A DNA stretch of 64,000 bases, taken from contig NZ_AFIG01000001.1 in the NCBI RefSeq assembly GCF_000214595.1, positions 434,001 through 498,000 on the forward strand. The letters run 5' to 3'. Below the pieces are notes generated by a model. The model was not told the DNA's origin. It saw only the letters and a list, made by a program, of their open reading frames with translations, and did no database searches. This document shows, piece by piece, positions 44,213 to 53,892 of this stretch. Every line of letters starts with the position of its first letter. The stretch's first letter is position 1. This DNA comes from Methylophaga thalassica MP (lineage in GTDB: Bacteria; Pseudomonadota; Gammaproteobacteria; Nitrosococcales; Methylophagaceae). A program made the position numbers and the translations under genes.

Positions 44213-45322
44213 ATGTGGATATACCAACACAAGAACTGGCCTGACTTTTCGTGGAATGTAAACATCCTGGCCGCTAAGCTAGCTGATATTCGTCATCAGC
44301 AGGGCCGCTTACTTGGCAGAATGGAAGCGATCGGCTTTGACTTGAGAAGAGAAGCCAGCCTCAGAACATTAACTAATGATGTGGTGAAATCCTCAGCCAT
44401 TGAGGGTCATACTCTAAATCCTGATGAAGTACGTTCCTCCATTGCTCGTCGCTTGGGTATGGATATTGGCGGTTTGATTCCAGCTAGTCGTGATGTCGAG
44501 GGCATCGTCGAAATGATGCTGGATGCGACACAACGCTTCTCCAAACCTTTAACAACAGTACGTTTGTTTGATTGGCACGCCGCACTTTTCCCGACTGGGC
44601 GAAGCGGTATGCACCACATCACAGTGGGCGACTGGCGCTTAGTTGAGAATGATCCTATGCAAGTCGTCTCAGGTCCAATCGGAAAAGAAAAAATTCATTT
44701 TGAAGCGCCAGCCGCTGAAAAAGTGAATGCAGAAATGGGTACGTTTATAAAGTGGTTTGAGAGTAAAGCTGATATCGACCCCGTTATAAAAGCTGGCATT
44801 GCTCATCTCTGGTTTGTGACTATTCACCCTTTTGAAGATGGCAATGGCCGAATTGCTCGAGCGATTGCCGATATGGCATTAGCGAGAGCAGATAAGATGC
44901 CCGAGCGGTTTTATAGTCTGTCTAATCAAATTGAGAGTGAACGAAAACAGTACTACGCACATCTTGAAAAACAGCAACGAGCAACACCTGATATCACAGA
45001 ATGGCTAAGCTGGTTTTTAGATTGTTTGGGCCGAGCTATTACCAATGCAGATGAAACGCTAAGTAATGTGTTATTCAAAGCCAGATTATGGGATAGAGTT
45101 AACCAAAACCCGGTTAATGAACGACAGCGCCGTATTATCAATCGTATGCTTGAAGATGATTTTGAGGGACACATGAATACCTCTAAATATGCCAAGTTAG
45201 CTAAGTGCTCAAACGACACGGCATTACGCGATATTCAAGATTTAGTTACGCGACAACTCTTTATACAAAACCCAGGCGGTGGACGGAGTACGAGTTATAG
45301 GCTAACAGCTGAGATAGATTAG
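44213..45322 (+). CDS. Fic-domain protein with DUF4172 N terminus and C-terminal winged helix
   Basis: A 369-residue Fic protein. The catalytic HPFEDGNGR (205-213) is complete, so AMP transfer from ATP to a target hydroxyl is likely. An N-terminal inhibitory motif SSAIEG (60-65) is present, so activity is probably self-inhibited in cis. The last 75 residues (NERQRRIINRML, KYAKLAKCSNDTALRDIQDLV) look like a winged helix that could bind DNA. The frame opens at GTG 44204, but MWIYQHKNWPDF is the standard DUF4172 start, so I begin at 44213. Target unknown. Upstream palindromes fit autoregulation; the following genes suggest a defence or stress block. Confidence 0.9.
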   Translation: MWIYQHKNWPDFSWNVNILAAKLADIRHQQGRLLGRMEAIGFDLRREASLRTLTNDVVKSSAIEGHTLNPDEVRSSIARRLGMDIGGLIPASRDVEGIVEMMLDATQRFSKPLTTVRLFDWHAALFPTGRSGMHHITVGDWRLVENDPMQVVSGPIGKEKIHFEAPAAEKVNAEMGTFIKWFESKADIDPVIKAGIAHLWFVTIHPFEDGNGRIARAIADMALARADKMPERFYSLSNQIESERKQYYAHLEKQQRATPDITEWLSWFLDCLGRAITNADETLSNVLFKARLWDRVNQNPVNERQRRIINRMLEDDFEGHMNTSKYAKLAKCSNDTALRDIQDLVTRQLFIQNPGGGRSTSYRLTAEID

Positions 45323-45418
45323 TGGGGTGTGCTATTAAAGAAATTACGATCCCTTGATTCTTGGCTTTGTTGTAGTATTCAAAAATCGCGACATGATTAA
45401 CTAAAAGGAATTAGATAA

Positions 45419-47278
45419 ATGGGACGTCTTAGTGAAGAGCAGTTTATTGAGTTGGTACAAAAAGCTGAGCGAGATTCATTCAAGAGCCCGGGTAAGTACA
45501 AGCTTCAATTAGCATTATTTGCATTGCTTGGTTATGTCGTTATTTTTTCAGTGCTGTTTGTGTTGATTATTTTGGTGGGCGGCACGGTTGGCATCGCGCT
45601 GTTGAGTAGTAGTATTTTCTTACTATTACTTAAGAAGAAACTCATCTTTATGATTCTCGCGGCAATCTGGGTTTTTCTTAAAGCGTTGTGGGTGAAGTTT
45701 GAACCGCCTACGGGTTATCGCTTAGAAAAGAATTCGTATCCAGCGCTTTTTAGCGAGATAGATCAGTTAACTCGATCGTTGAAGTCATTAAAAATTCATC
45801 AAGTATTAGTCACGGATGAGTTAAATGCGGCTGTAGTACAAAGCCCTAAATACGGCATTTTTGGTGGTCAGCAGAATACCTTGATTTTAGGCCTTCCCCT
45901 GTTACTGGCTTTATCCCCCACAGAGATGCGTGCAGTGCTTGCTCATGAGTTTGGCCATTTATCAGGTAATCATAGTCGTTTTTCAGGCTGGATTTATCGG
46001 GTTCGTATTACCTGGAGCCGCATCATGAATTCGTATGAAAATACGGATTCATTTGGTGCCTCAATGATGCGATCGTTTTTTGATTGGTATGCACCAAAGT
46101 TTTCCGCCTATTCATTTGCACTTGCTCGTAATAATGAATACGAGGCAGATGACATTTCAGCTGAGCTGACATCACCAGAAACGGCTGCAAAAGCCTTAGT
46201 TAATGTTTATGTTTCCGCGCCTTATATTGAGCAGGATTACTGGAGTAAATTGATCAAAAGCGCTGATGATAGCGCTAGCCCACCGAAGACTCCATTTAAA
46301 GATTTGGCTAATTTTTTAAAACATAGCCCAATTGCACGAGATGAATTTGTAAAGCGTATTGAAAAAGAATTAGAGGTTAAAACGCATTATTCAGACACCC
46401 ATCCAAGCCTGAATGACCGTGTGAGATCCTTGACCAGTGAATTTGTTATACCCGAGCCAGTTAAACGTAATGCCGCTGAAGTTTGGTTGGGCGATCGTTA
46501 TCAAGCGGTGTTAACTCACTTCGATAAAAAGTGGTATGAGGATAATCGTCAGGGTTGGAAAAATCGCTATGACTATGTACAAAATGCCAGAGCATCAATT
46601 GTCGATTTCAAATCAAAACAGCCTGATGAGTTAACCGATGATGAGTTATGGGAATACGCCAGCTACACGAACGAGTTTGAAGATGCTGAAGCGGCCTATT
46701 CTCTGTTTAGCCTTTATCAAAAAAGACATCCTGACAGTATTGGTGCCGCTTATTATGTTGGTAAATACTTGCTCAATAACAATCGTCCAGAGGGTCTTTC
46801 ACAATTAAGAGTGGCCTTTAGAAGTCCAAACTTATTAACGGAAGTGGCTAATTTAGGTTACAACTTTCTCATAGAACTCGGCGAGCAGGACAAAGCTGAA
46901 AAGTGGTGGCAAGACGCAGCCGATGCATATAAATTTCATCAAGAAGTGTATGAAGAGCGAGAAAATATCTCCATCGATGATCACTTTAAGTGGCCAGAAA
47001 TTGGCGATGAAACACTTGCTAATCTGAAGAAGCGATTAAAGTCTCAGAAAAATGTTGGTTCAGTCTGGTTAGCCGAAAAAGTCTTAAAGCTGGATACGAC
47101 TGTACCGGTTTATATTATTGCCTTTTCACCAAAGGGCATCTTTACTCGTACAGATAACGCAGCACAGAAATTAGCAAACGCTTTAAATTTGGATTTCCCC
47201 ATTTTTGTTGTGTGCCTCAAAGGTGATTCGAAAGAATTTGGCAAGAAGATTAAGGCGATTGGAAAGCGGATACTTTAA
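45419..47278 (+). CDS. M48-family membrane metalloprotease with long C-terminal region
   Basis: A 619-residue protein with hydrophobic segments at about 30-55, 57-80 and 80-95, then a zinc protease domain with HEFGH (176-180) and the third ligand Glu in EYEAD (near 240). Family M48 (HtpX/Ste24-like) cleaves membrane or misfolded proteins. A region from about 400 to 530 with helical pairs (YTNEFEDAEAAYSLFSLYQK) resembles TPR repeats, and the end is unrecognised. The active site probably faces the cytoplasm as in HtpX. It lies between a Fic gene and a nuclease-NTPase gene, so it may act in the same response. Confidence 0.82.
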   Translation: MGRLSEEQFIELVQKAERDSFKSPGKYKLQLALFALLGYVVIFSVLFVLIILVGGTVGIALLSSSIFLLLLKKKLIFMILAAIWVFLKALWVKFEPPTGYRLEKNSYPALFSEIDQLTRSLKSLKIHQVLVTDELNAAVVQSPKYGIFGGQQNTLILGLPLLLALSPTEMRAVLAHEFGHLSGNHSRFSGWIYRVRITWSRIMNSYENTDSFGASMMRSFFDWYAPKFSAYSFALARNNEYEADDISAELTSPETAAKALVNVYVSAPYIEQDYWSKLIKSADDSASPPKTPFKDLANFLKHSPIARDEFVKRIEKELEVKTHYSDTHPSLNDRVRSLTSEFVIPEPVKRNAAEVWLGDRYQAVLTHFDKKWYEDNRQGWKNRYDYVQNARASIVDFKSKQPDELTDDELWEYASYTNEFEDAEAAYSLFSLYQKRHPDSIGAAYYVGKYLLNNNRPEGLSQLRVAFRSPNLLTEVANLGYNFLIELGEQDKAEKWWQDAADAYKFHQEVYEERENISIDDHFKWPEIGDETLANLKKRLKSQKNVGSVWLAEKVLKLDTTVPVYIIAFSPKGIFTRTDNAAQKLANALNLDFPIFVVCLKGDSKEFGKKIKAIGKRIL

Positions 47279-47471
47279 AAGAGGAGTCAAGGGGACATCA
47301 GTTTTATTCTGGTTTAATTATCAAGTTGGCTGACCCCTTGATTCGTGTTTCAGTAAGAACAAGATCTATTTTTCTGGTTGAGAGTCCCAACAGTGAAAAA
47401 ATTAGGCTATTTTTTACTCTGATCCTAGATACTCCTTAACGACCATGCACACATAGGAATGAATCTGCAGG

Positions 47472-50400
47472 ATGGACAATTTAATTCAAATTACTGGCGA
47501 TGACATTGCATCACTTAACGATGCTGATTTAAGAAACTTAATCGGTTTACTCTGTGAAGCGGAATATAGCTTAGCAGGCTTATCCACTTCAGGAATCACA
47601 TATGGTGGGCATCAAGATGCAAGTGATGGCGGGCTTGATGTTGTGATTGAAAGTGATGTTGCTCCACAAAACAGCTATATCTCCTGTCCATCTGTTGGCA
47701 TTCAGGTTAAAAAGCCGAAAATGCCCAGAGCTGCAATTCTAAAAGAAATGAAGCCTAATGGAAGATTGAGAGATGTTATTAAGTCTCTTATCACAAAAGA
47801 AGGGGCATATTTAATTATCAGCTCAGGAGATTCCACAACAGATTCCACATTGCAAAGCCGTAAAGCAGCCATGCTAGAAGCATTAAAAGGGGAAGCTGAT
47901 AAAGATAAGTTATTCATTGATTTCTATGATAGAAGCCGAGTCGCTAGCTGGGTGAGAAATCATCCAGCACTGATTTTGTGGGTACGAAACAAAATTGGAA
48001 AACCATTTTCGGGCTGGCAACCATATGGTAATTGGGCGAACTCACCCAATGGTGTTGAAGATGAATACCTATTTGATGACAATTTACGGCTTCATGATGG
48101 CACATCATCCAAAAGCGATAACTCATCCGTCATAGAGGGGCTTAACCATCTTCGAGAAAAGCTCTCTCATCCACATTCATCCGTAAGGTTAACAGGTCTG
48201 TCTGGGGTAGGAAAAACAAGACTGGCTCAGGCGCTGTTTGATGAAAGGATCGGTACTCATGCACTTAATCAGGCAAATGTGCTCTATACAGACATTTCAG
48301 ATTCACCAACCCCTGAACCTATCCAATTTACCGAACAACTTATCGCTAGAGGTGATAATGCCACCCTGATTGTAGACAATTGCTCAAAAGAGCTGCATGA
48401 CAAGCTTACGCTAATCTGTAAGCGCCCTGAAAGCAAGCTCAGTCTCATGACTGTGGAATATGATGTAAGAGAACACCTCCCGGAAGAAACATATGTTTTT
48501 AGGCTTGAACCATCAAGTGATGAACTCATATCAAATCTGATAGAACAACGCTATCCTCACATAGGACAAGTCAATGCGAGAAGCATTGCAAATTTTTCTG
48601 GAGGGAATGCCCGTATAGCGATTGCTATAGCGAATACAGTTGGAAAAAGTGAAAACATATCAGAATTAAAGCAAGAAGCTTTGTTTGAACGACTTTTTCA
48701 TCAACGAAACCATCCAAATGAGGAATTAATGACATCTGCGTATGCACTATCTCTAGTGTATTCATTTGATGGTGAAGATATTGACCCAAATAAGTCAGAA
48801 CTATCTATTTTAGGTTCATTCTTCAATAAAACAGCCAACGAATTATATAGAGCCGTTACTATTTTAAAAGAACGCGACCTAGTTCAATCTCGCAGCAAGT
48901 GGCGAGCGGTGTTACCTCATGCGATTGCCAATAGGTTAGCTATAAAAGCAATATCTCAAATTCCTAAAAGCCCGCTCACCAATAAATTTTTAACTTGCGG
49001 TTCAGAAAGATTGCTCAAATCCTTTAGTCGCCGCCTGGGTTATCTACATGACTGTGAAACAGCCAAAAACATTGTAGATGAATGGCTAGAACCTGAAGGC
49101 TGGATAGGAAAACATGTAACCAACCTAAATCCACTAGGTCTTGAGATACTCAAAAATATTGCTCCCGTATCACCCCAAAAAACACTAGCACTTTTTGAGC
49201 ATGCTGCTCATAGCGATAACGGCTATAAATTCACAAGTCGAGAGCATAAACACAGTAGAGATTTTACAAAATTAATTCGTTTAATTGCTTATGACCGCAT
49301 GCTTTTTCAACGTTGCTCAGAACTACTCTGCAAATATGCAATCACTGAAAAACCAGGTGAAAATAATAATTCGATTAGAGACTTATTTAAATCACTATTT
49401 TACATTTATCTGTCTGGAACACATGCAATAGCAGAAGAGCGGAGTAACATAATTCGAAGCCTCTTAGTATCAAGTAATGAAAATGAACAAACCCTAGGGG
49501 TTGAGTTGTTAAGTGCTGCCCTAGAGTCTGGGCACTTTAGTTCGCACTACGAATTCAGTTTCGGTGCTCATTCAAGAGATTTTGGTTATCAGCCAAAAAC
49601 AAATAAAGACGTATTTCTCTGGTTTGAACACTATATAAATTTATGCATAGAGTTTTCTGAACCTGGCATGGCTATATCTACAGAGGTCCGAAAATGCTTA
49701 GCATCCCAATTAAGATCTCTGTGGATTAACGCTGGTGTGAACACTCTCTTAATAGAAGCAGCTAAAAAAATTAACGCATCCGCTCCATGGCCCCAAGGCT
49801 GGTCAGCCAGTCAATCAATCCGCCGCTTTGATCTAAAGGGGTTTGATGAAGAAAAAACATCCCAATTTATAGAATTCGAGAATGCCTTAAGGCCTAAAAC
49901 ACTTATAGAGCATGCACGGATTTTTCTTTATCCTCGACGCGGTAACTATGTTGATTTTTTTGACTTTGATACGAATGAAGATGCTTCTCTTGATGAAGTG
50001 AAATCATATGATGCAAGCACTAAACGTGTCAGTAAGTTTATAGAAAATATAGGCAATCAGATCGGTTATGATGAAACCGTATTCACAGAGTTATTACCTG
50101 AACTATTATGTTCGAATTTAAATACTGTTGGTTTTTTAGCTGAAGGGCTGGCACAAAGTACCAATTCCCCAGATAAAGTTTGGCAAAAACTATACAAGAG
50201 TTATATAGAGTTACCTAAAGATAAGCGGCATATCAGCTTCTTAATTGGTTTTTTAGGTGGATATAGACTCTCTTCACCTACATTTTTTGACGAAGCTTTA
50301 GATCAAATGGTTAGTGATGAAGAGTTAGGAGAATGGTTTCCTACGTTCCAAATTGCTTTCCCTCTAGATGAAAAAGGACTTACTCGACTTTACCTAGCTT

Positions 50401-51305
50401 TAGATGTAAACAAAGCGGATATTTTTCAATACAAACAGCTTGCTTGGGGGGGAGCACATGAGAACATTAATGATGCAAATTTATTAGACTTACTCGAAAA
50501 AGTTAACTCCAAAGAAAATGGAAATATTGTCTGCCTTGAAATACTCCATATGAGGATTTTCAGCAATAAAGAAGAAAAAAGAGAGCATCCCAAGGCATTA
50601 TTATCTTTTGCTCGTAAAGTTTTATCGCAATATTCTTTTGTTAAAAATACTCATGATCATATAGGTGATTACAGATTATCCGAAGTCGCAAAGGCATGTC
50701 TAAACGACGAACCAGATAATTACATCATTGCCATCTTCGATAATATTGTTAATGCATTTAAAGACTATTGGCGAAACTCATATGAGTTTGAAAAGTTTTT
50801 TAGTGTATTAGCTAAGCTGCAACCTGAATTGTTCTTGAATAAATTCATGAATGAGGATGGTATCGTCACATCTTATACACTCACAAGTGCCAGACGACAA
50901 AGTCCTCTGGCATTTTTAGATGATTCAGTCATTACTGAATGGCTAAAAGGTGATCTAGAAAACCGTTGGCCTGCTCTAACTCAATCGGCTCCACTATCTA
51001 AGACAAAAGAAAATTCCGAAAAACATGAATGGCGACCTTTTGTCCTCTGGATAATTGAAAACATAAATGAATATGACAAATTATTTGAGGATATGTGGCT
51101 TTCATTATGGCCGACATCATGGAGTGGTTCTAGAGCAGACATAGTTGCAAAAAGAGCTTACTTATTTGATGACCTTTTTAACCACTCAAATAGTGAAGTA
51201 GCTAATTTTGCAAAAAAATATGCTCTTCAAATACAAAAAGAAATTGCTAAAGAAAGAGAGCGTGAGGCAAGAGACAATAAACGTGAACATGAAACTTTCG
51301 AGTAA
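47472..51305 (+). CDS. PD-(D/E)XK-like nuclease fused to STAND-type NTPase (candidate defence protein)
   Basis: A 1277-residue protein. The N terminus (about 1-170) looks like an Mrr-type restriction nuclease: DGGLDVV with Asp56 and the QVK motif at 78-80. Next comes an NTPase domain with Walker A GLSGVGKT (242-249, Lys248), Walker B-like TLIVDNC (Asp302) and a helical region with GGNARIAIAIAN, as in STAND ATPases. The remaining 850 residues are helical, without recognised repeats, and would be the sensor. This order (nuclease effector, STAND NTPase, large C-terminal sensor) is that of the Avs anti-phage proteins, but I cannot assign it to one of the known classes. The gene is more AT-rich by eye than its neighbours. 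No ribosome site is obvious before the ATG. Confidence 0.75.
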   Translation: MDNLIQITGDDIASLNDADLRNLIGLLCEAEYSLAGLSTSGITYGGHQDASDGGLDVVIESDVAPQNSYISCPSVGIQVKKPKMPRAAILKEMKPNGRLRDVIKSLITKEGAYLIISSGDSTTDSTLQSRKAAMLEALKGEADKDKLFIDFYDRSRVASWVRNHPALILWVRNKIGKPFSGWQPYGNWANSPNGVEDEYLFDDNLRLHDGTSSKSDNSSVIEGLNHLREKLSHPHSSVRLTGLSGVGKTRLAQALFDERIGTHALNQANVLYTDISDSPTPEPIQFTEQLIARGDNATLIVDNCSKELHDKLTLICKRPESKLSLMTVEYDVREHLPEETYVFRLEPSSDELISNLIEQRYPHIGQVNARSIANFSGGNARIAIAIANTVGKSENISELKQEALFERLFHQRNHPNEELMTSAYALSLVYSFDGEDIDPNKSELSILGSFFNKTANELYRAVTILKERDLVQSRSKWRAVLPHAIANRLAIKAISQIPKSPLTNKFLTCGSERLLKSFSRRLGYLHDCETAKNIVDEWLEPEGWIGKHVTNLNPLGLEILKNIAPVSPQKTLALFEHAAHSDNGYKFTSREHKHSRDFTKLIRLIAYDRMLFQRCSELLCKYAITEKPGENNNSIRDLFKSLFYIYLSGTHAIAEERSNIIRSLLVSSNENEQTLGVELLSAALESGHFSSHYEFSFGAHSRDFGYQPKTNKDVFLWFEHYINLCIEFSEPGMAISTEVRKCLASQLRSLWINAGVNTLLIEAAKKINASAPWPQGWSASQSIRRFDLKGFDEEKTSQFIEFENALRPKTLIEHARIFLYPRRGNYVDFFDFDTNEDASLDEVKSYDASTKRVSKFIENIGNQIGYDETVFTELLPELLCSNLNTVGFLAEGLAQSTNSPDKVWQKLYKSYIELPKDKRHISFLIGFLGGYRLSSPTFFDEALDQMVSDEELGEWFPTFQIAFPLDEKGLTRLYLALDVNKADIFQYKQLAWGGAHENINDANLLDLLEKVNSKENGNIVCLEILHMRIFSNKEEKREHPKALLSFARKVLSQYSFVKNTHDHIGDYRLSEVAKACLNDEPDNYIIAIFDNIVNAFKDYWRNSYEFEKFFSVLAKLQPELFLNKFMNEDGIVTSYTLTSARRQSPLAFLDDSVITEWLKGDLENRWPALTQSAPLSKTKENSEKHEWRPFVLWIIENINEYDKLFEDMWLSLWPTSWSGSRADIVAKRAYLFDDLFNHSNSEVANFAKKYALQIQKEIAKEREREARDNKREHETFE

Positions 51306-51394
51306 GGAAATATCAAGCCGCACATCAGTCTGATGTTATTGAGCAACCCCGATCCCAATTTAAAATCACACACTGTGCCCCTATTGACTCCAGA

Positions 51395-53137
51395 TCATGA
51401 CGAACAACTATAATGTGACACTCCCCCGATATCACTCAGCTCTGCTGGCATAAGCCGATAGTATTTTTCCTCGATGTCTTTTGATTGTTCGGCGTAGGGT
51501 TGTGTCATCACTTCCTGGAGCTCACGAAGAAGTGTGTATTCACCTTCGGCTGCTTGTTTATAAGCAGCAACGAGCTGCCACTCTCGCAAAATATATTTCG
51601 GATTGACCTGTTTCATTTGACTGGAAATCGCTTCACGGGAACGGGTAGAGTTTGCATCGTTATTGTCACTGATGCCTACCAGCGTTTGCCATTTATCAAG
51701 CCATGCTGACCAATGTTGCTCAATATCCTGAATGTTTGGAGATGTTGAGTTAATGCCATTCTCAGAAGAACTCAATTCACCATAAAAGCTTTTTTTCAGT
51801 GGCTCGATTTTGTCTGGCAACGCTGATAGCTCTCGAAAGAAAATGGTGTAATCAACGGGTGTCAGCGTCATGAGACTGATGAGCTCGCTGAATAATGCCT
51901 CGTTATAATCCTCAAGCCCGAGTTTAGCTGCCCACATCTTTTCTAATTGTGTCTGGATGACGTTAGCAAAACCTTGTTGAACGTCTTCAAGCTCTGATAG
52001 GTAATGTTGATCGCCCTTAAGCAGAGGCTGTAATGCTTTACAAAACATAGCGAAGTTACGCGCTGCCGCAGCGGGTTGGTTAAAGAATGAGAAATGACGT
52101 CCACCGCCGATCCATGGCTGGTATAGAGGATCAAACGCTTCACAGAAGCCAAAAGGACCATAGTCCAGCGTAAAACCGCCGACCGCGCAGTTGTCACTGT
52201 TGAAATTGCCTTGGCAATAACCGACACGTATCCAGTTAGCAATAAGCGAGGTGAGGCGTTCACGAAACGCCTTGGCAAGTGAAATGACATTGGTTTCGAT
52301 ATTCAGGTTGTTATCGATAACGTCAGCATATTCTCGATCGATTACGTGCAAGACGATCTTTTCAAGCTCATCCATGGCATTTTCATGTGCATGATTCACA
52401 ACGCGACGAGCAAATAGCTCAAGTTGACCCACTCGAATAAAGGAGGTGGCGACTCGTGTTGAGATGGCAACGGATTCATTGATAACAATATCCGGTTCAG
52501 CTGCTGTTGAACCCTCCGAATACCAGGGCCGTCTGACCCGTTCGGTTGTCGAGGCATACAAACTTAATGAACGTGATGTGGGCACACCGAGTGCGTGCAT
52601 ATGCTCTTGAGCAAGAAACTCTCTAATGCTAGAACGTAAAACAGCCCGACCATCTGCACCCCGGCAGTAGGGTGTTCGACCACCACCTTTTAATTGCATT
52701 TCCCAGCGTTGGCCTTTGATAACCGCTTCTAGTACGGAAATTGCCCGACCATCACCGTAGCCGTTACCGGTTTGGAATGGACACTGTTGAGTGTATTCCG
52801 TACCGTAAATAGATAAGGCGTAACCCGTCGCCCAACCGACTTTACGGATAGGCTCTGGAACATAAGTGAGATCGCCGGAAAACAGTCGAATGAAGTCTTC
52901 CGAGGTCGCCAGGCTGTCTGCGAAACCCAGTTCATCGAAAAAGGTTTTACTGTGCGTCACATAAACGGGGTTTTCGATGGGCGTAGGTTTTACCGGAACA
53001 TAATGCCCCGAGAAAACTTGTCTTGGATAATGATCATCGCCATTTACCGTCGCGTCAGGATCACAATTGAGTGAGTCCATGAGCGAATAGCTCGTGAGTG
53101 TTGCAAGGTCGTCGAGTGTCGAGACTTCTGAAGTCAT
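51395..53137 (-). CDS. selO: Protein adenylyltransferase SelO (YdiU/UPF0061)
   Basis: A 580-residue pseudokinase-fold protein that transfers AMP to Ser, Thr or Tyr of target proteins. Family marks: [45 protein letters not shown], the NFNSDNC motif and [14 protein letters not shown]. The C terminus ends with SCSS, holding the conserved redox cysteine close to the end. The frame starts 14 codons earlier at a GTG (53179); neither start has a ribosome site, and I prefer the ATG at 53137. It faces the nuclease-STAND gene tail to tail and is unrelated in fold to the Fic AMP-transferase 7 kb away. Confidence 0.9.
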   Translation of the reverse strand: MTSEVSTLDDLATLTSYSLMDSLNCDPDATVNGDDHYPRQVFSGHYVPVKPTPIENPVYVTHSKTFFDELGFADSLATSEDFIRLFSGDLTYVPEPIRKVGWATGYALSIYGTEYTQQCPFQTGNGYGDGRAISVLEAVIKGQRWEMQLKGGGRTPYCRGADGRAVLRSSIREFLAQEHMHALGVPTSRSLSLYASTTERVRRPWYSEGSTAAEPDIVINESVAISTRVATSFIRVGQLELFARRVVNHAHENAMDELEKIVLHVIDREYADVIDNNLNIETNVISLAKAFRERLTSLIANWIRVGYCQGNFNSDNCAVGGFTLDYGPFGFCEAFDPLYQPWIGGGRHFSFFNQPAAAARNFAMFCKALQPLLKGDQHYLSELEDVQQGFANVIQTQLEKMWAAKLGLEDYNEALFSELISLMTLTPVDYTIFFRELSALPDKIEPLKKSFYGELSSSENGINSTSPNIQDIEQHWSAWLDKWQTLVGISDNNDANSTRSREAISSQMKQVNPKYILREWQLVAAYKQAAEGEYTLLRELQEVMTQPYAEQSKDIEEKYYRLMPAELSDIGGVSHYSCSS

Positions 53138-53290
53138 AATTCGGGGGCTTATCAATAGTGTCAGAGTGTTTGATGTCACCAGTATGACTGGCTTAATCAG
53201 GTGAAGTTCTACGTTAACATTTAACTGAATTTACTCAAAACCCAATAAGCAGGACGAGTCAGGAAGAAATGGAAGCAATCGGGAAATTAA

Positions 53291-53318
53291 GGGTCAGCCA
53301 ACTGGATTAGGCTGACCC
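53291..53318 (-). terminator. Hairpin between the SH3-domain gene and selO
   Basis: Stem GGGTCAGCC / GGCTGACCC, 10-base loop, in the space between the stop codon of the SH3 gene (53382) and selO. No proper T run on either side (TTAATTT on the minus strand). Termination of the SH3 gene is plausible but not certain. Confidence 0.45.
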
Positions 53319-53381
53319 ATATTTATAGTAAAAAATATCGATAAAGCAATTACGCAGTATGAGGTGAAAGAGCAATTACTC

Positions 53382-53783
53382 TTACTGTTTCGCTGTTAGT
53401 GCTTGTTGGACCCAGCCTTCAGCACCGTCATCTGTGGTGACAAAATAAAAGCCGTTTGCTTGTTCACCCATAAATACCAGACTGCTGGTTTTATCAACGA
53501 GCGAGACGGTCTCTGATGATTTGCTTGGATCTTTATAGACTTTTAGTTTGTTGATTTTAGCAACCAATACATCACCTGCTTCAAGAGCGCCGCTAGTATC
53601 TTCTGACTCATTATTACCAAACCCCATCGTTTTGCCGAGAGAACTGACTTCTTTTGAACTGCTGCTGACATCAGAAACTGCATTTTTCAGATCACGAATA
53701 CCATCCATGAAGTCTGCATGTACGACGGGGGTAATGGCAGTCAAACTCATTGTAATTGCTAGAAGAAGGGCCTGTTTGAACAT
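53382..53783 (-). CDS. Secreted SH3-like domain protein
   Basis: A 133-residue protein with signal peptide (cleavage after VHA, residue 23), a Ser-rich linker, and a bacterial SH3 domain at about 70-130 (KINKLKVYKDPS, FYFVTTDDGAEGWVQQ). Bacterial SH3 domains bind peptidoglycan or other envelope ligands. A sequence resembling a Fur box (GAGAATGATTATTTTT at about 53801-53816, minus-strand upstream) lies before the gene. Next upstream on the same strand is a membrane protein gene, 109 bases away. Confidence 0.75.
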   Translation of the reverse strand: MFKQALLLAITMSLTAITPVVHADFMDGIRDLKNAVSDVSSSSKEVSSLGKTMGFGNNESEDTSGALEAGDVLVAKINKLKVYKDPSKSSETVSLVDKTSSLVFMGEQANGFYFVTTDDGAEGWVQQALTAKQ

Positions 53784-53892
53784 GGTTATATATCCTTATT
53801 GAGAATGATTATTTTTGTATTTTTCGGATAATAACTAATTTTGTAAAAAATCTCTTACATTTCTTAACAGTCCGGTTTGCAAGCCAATCACA

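Noticed and set aside
47279-47471. Inverted TCAAGGGG / CCCCTTGA pair before the STAND gene
   Set aside because: The arms are only 8 bases with about 40 between, which is likely by chance and is not a terminator of normal shape.
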